From Nitrospirales bacterium (GTDB lineage: Bacteria > Nitrospirota > Nitrospiria > Nitrospirales > UBA8639): a stretch of 5,385 nucleotides of DNA. Location: the NCBI GenBank assembly GCA_013817135.1, contig JACDDF010000198.1:1-5385 (forward strand). The letters run 5' to 3'. This document shows positions 4,540 through 5,385 of the stretch, piece after piece. The position numbers and the translations under genes were made by a program. The notes beneath the pieces were generated by a model, which searched no databases, was not told where the DNA came from, and saw only the letters and a program-made list of their open reading frames with translations. Each line of letters starts with the position of its first letter. The stretch's first letter is position 1.

Positions 4540-5385
4540 CTAAAAAGGGTCGGCCCATTTGGCGTGACCGAGATGCACCCGACTAATACCAACAAGACCA
4601 TAAAAGACACCTTGACCAATTTTTTTGTGCGCATCGTTAGCAATCGTCATCCTGTTGCATGGAGGATTCCCTCCTTGTGAATTCAAAAGCCCCTGCACAT
4701 CTCGACTCATGTCCTGTGCATTTGCTTCTGAAGTATTACCTTCATAACCAAAATATTCCAAAAGATAGTCACCCAGAAATTGATCCCACCCGGCATTGGC
4801 ATAATCTTGAGCATGAGCGATTTCATGGGCGACGAGCCCTGTTCCTGTTACCGAATAGGGATTATGAAAATCCGCATAGAAATAAATGTTATTGCCAAAG
4901 GTAATGGCGTAATCCCCGTTGGCTGTGTTTACCAGAGAACCCAAAGCTGAGTTCGGATGGACTTCGATTAAATCAAGATCTAAATCCGGGGAAAAGGGTC
5001 GAAGGAAGTTCTTCGTGAATTCTAGCAGGGGGCGCACACCATAAAAGTCAAATCGCGAAACGGGATTTCCAAAGGCATAGGCATAACGATTGATGTCTCC
5101 CCCTCACTCAATCGGATCCCTCTAAAATTACCGGTCTGTCGTTGGGTCAAAGTGGCGGAAATAGTTGTAATGGTACCCCGTCTCCTGATCGAAATATCGG
5201 CCGGGAAACCGCTGATTGTTCGTGGCCGTGCCGGTGATCGAGTGAACCGCGGTATACACTGCGCCCCAGACAATCGATTGATTGGCATCCGTCACCTTCT
5301 GTGGTGATCCCAAATGATCCGTATGCACGTAAGCTATCCCGGTTGCACTCACCCCTCCACCCACAAACTGCACGGCACCCAACAC
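4540..5385 (-). pseudogene. 3' end of an Rhs-family polymorphic toxin with HExxH zincin tip, interrupted by three stops
   Basis: Reading from the right edge (residue 1 at 5385-5383, not a true start), residues 1-85 are the end of an Rhs/YD-repeat core: YVHTDHLGSPQKVTDAN, a W40 region, then PGRYFDQETG with HYNYFRHFDPTTDR. The usual PFG after W.A.Y is absent (VYTAVHS), suggesting a small in-frame loss. Codons 86, 88 and 94 are TAA, TAG and TGA, where relatives read R-Y-x-x-S-DPIGL. The same frame then continues GGDINRYAYAFGNPVSRFDF-YG, the normal linker before the cleavage site, into a C-terminal domain with HEIAH at 187-191 and a possible third zinc ligand Glu220 (GNTSEANAQD), ending at TAG 4540-4542. 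The tip looks like a secreted zincin metallopeptidase toxin. No start with a ribosome binding site follows the stops, so I treat it as a pseudogene. The 5' part is outside the window. Confidence 0.8.
4813..4827 (-). other. Zincin HExxH motif in the Rhs tip
   Basis: The minus-strand codons spell His-Glu-Ile-Ala-His inside TGTGLVAHEIAHAQDY. In zincins the two His bind zinc and the Glu activates water. A Glu 29 residues beyond the second His (codon 4726-4728) is a plausible third ligand, as in gluzincin-type domains. The motif itself is undamaged. Confidence 0.75.

Noticed and set aside
4540..5037. Independent zincin gene starting at GTG 5037
   Set aside because: There is no Shine-Dalgarno sequence before it, and the Rhs linker codons continue in frame upstream of it, so it is better explained as the detached tip of the Rhs gene.
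5022..5288. 88-residue minus-strand ORF spanning the triple-stop region, as a frameshift bypass
   Set aside because: Its translation is in a different frame from the Rhs core and tip and shows no Rhs similarity; the two real halves share one frame, so no shift is needed.

Overview
The window is a mid-GC bacterial segment with a tidy metabolic half and a decayed accessory half. Organism: probably an environmental Gram-negative bacterium. The mix of intergenic repeat types and a HicAB/Rhs accessory load reminds me of Nitrospirota (Nitrospira-like) genomes, but this is recalled resemblance, not proof.

Layout. Positions 1-453 (minus strand) hold the N-terminal 151 residues of a PhnA-like multi-pass inner-membrane protein that runs off the left edge. 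A 300-base divergent intergenic stretch follows and ends in a perfect TATAAT box. Three plus-strand genes come next. They are a VOC-superfamily protein with an intact extradiol-dioxygenase-type metal site (786-1232), a two-domain SAM-dependent O-methyltransferase (1800-2822), and a second VOC protein whose third metal ligand is Gln instead of Glu (3146-3571). They are separated by long non-coding, repeat-bearing gaps (567 and 323 bases), so they are a neighbourhood rather than a tight operon. A shared role in small aromatic or quinol-type metabolism is plausible inference only.

From 3648 rightward everything coding appears dead. A hicA toxin gene is cut by an in-frame TAG and its partner hicB by a one-base deletion, yet both downstream halves are still readable in the expected frames. 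A ~125-bp MITE-like element with two nested perfect hairpins (4235-4359) follows. Then comes the 3' end of a minus-strand Rhs-family polymorphic toxin gene (4540-5385) whose C-terminal tip is an HExxH zincin-like metallopeptidase. The Rhs frame carries TAA, TAG and TGA within 27 bases, exactly between the Rhs core and the toxin tip, with no net frame change on either side. No immunity gene is recognisable downstream of the tip.

The main candidates for a second look are the broken HicAB pair, the triple-stop Rhs/zincin junction, the odd metal site of the second VOC protein, and the unassigned structured repeats in the gaps. I found no clearly new system: the window reads mainly as a conserved metabolic patch beside a graveyard of conflict genes.
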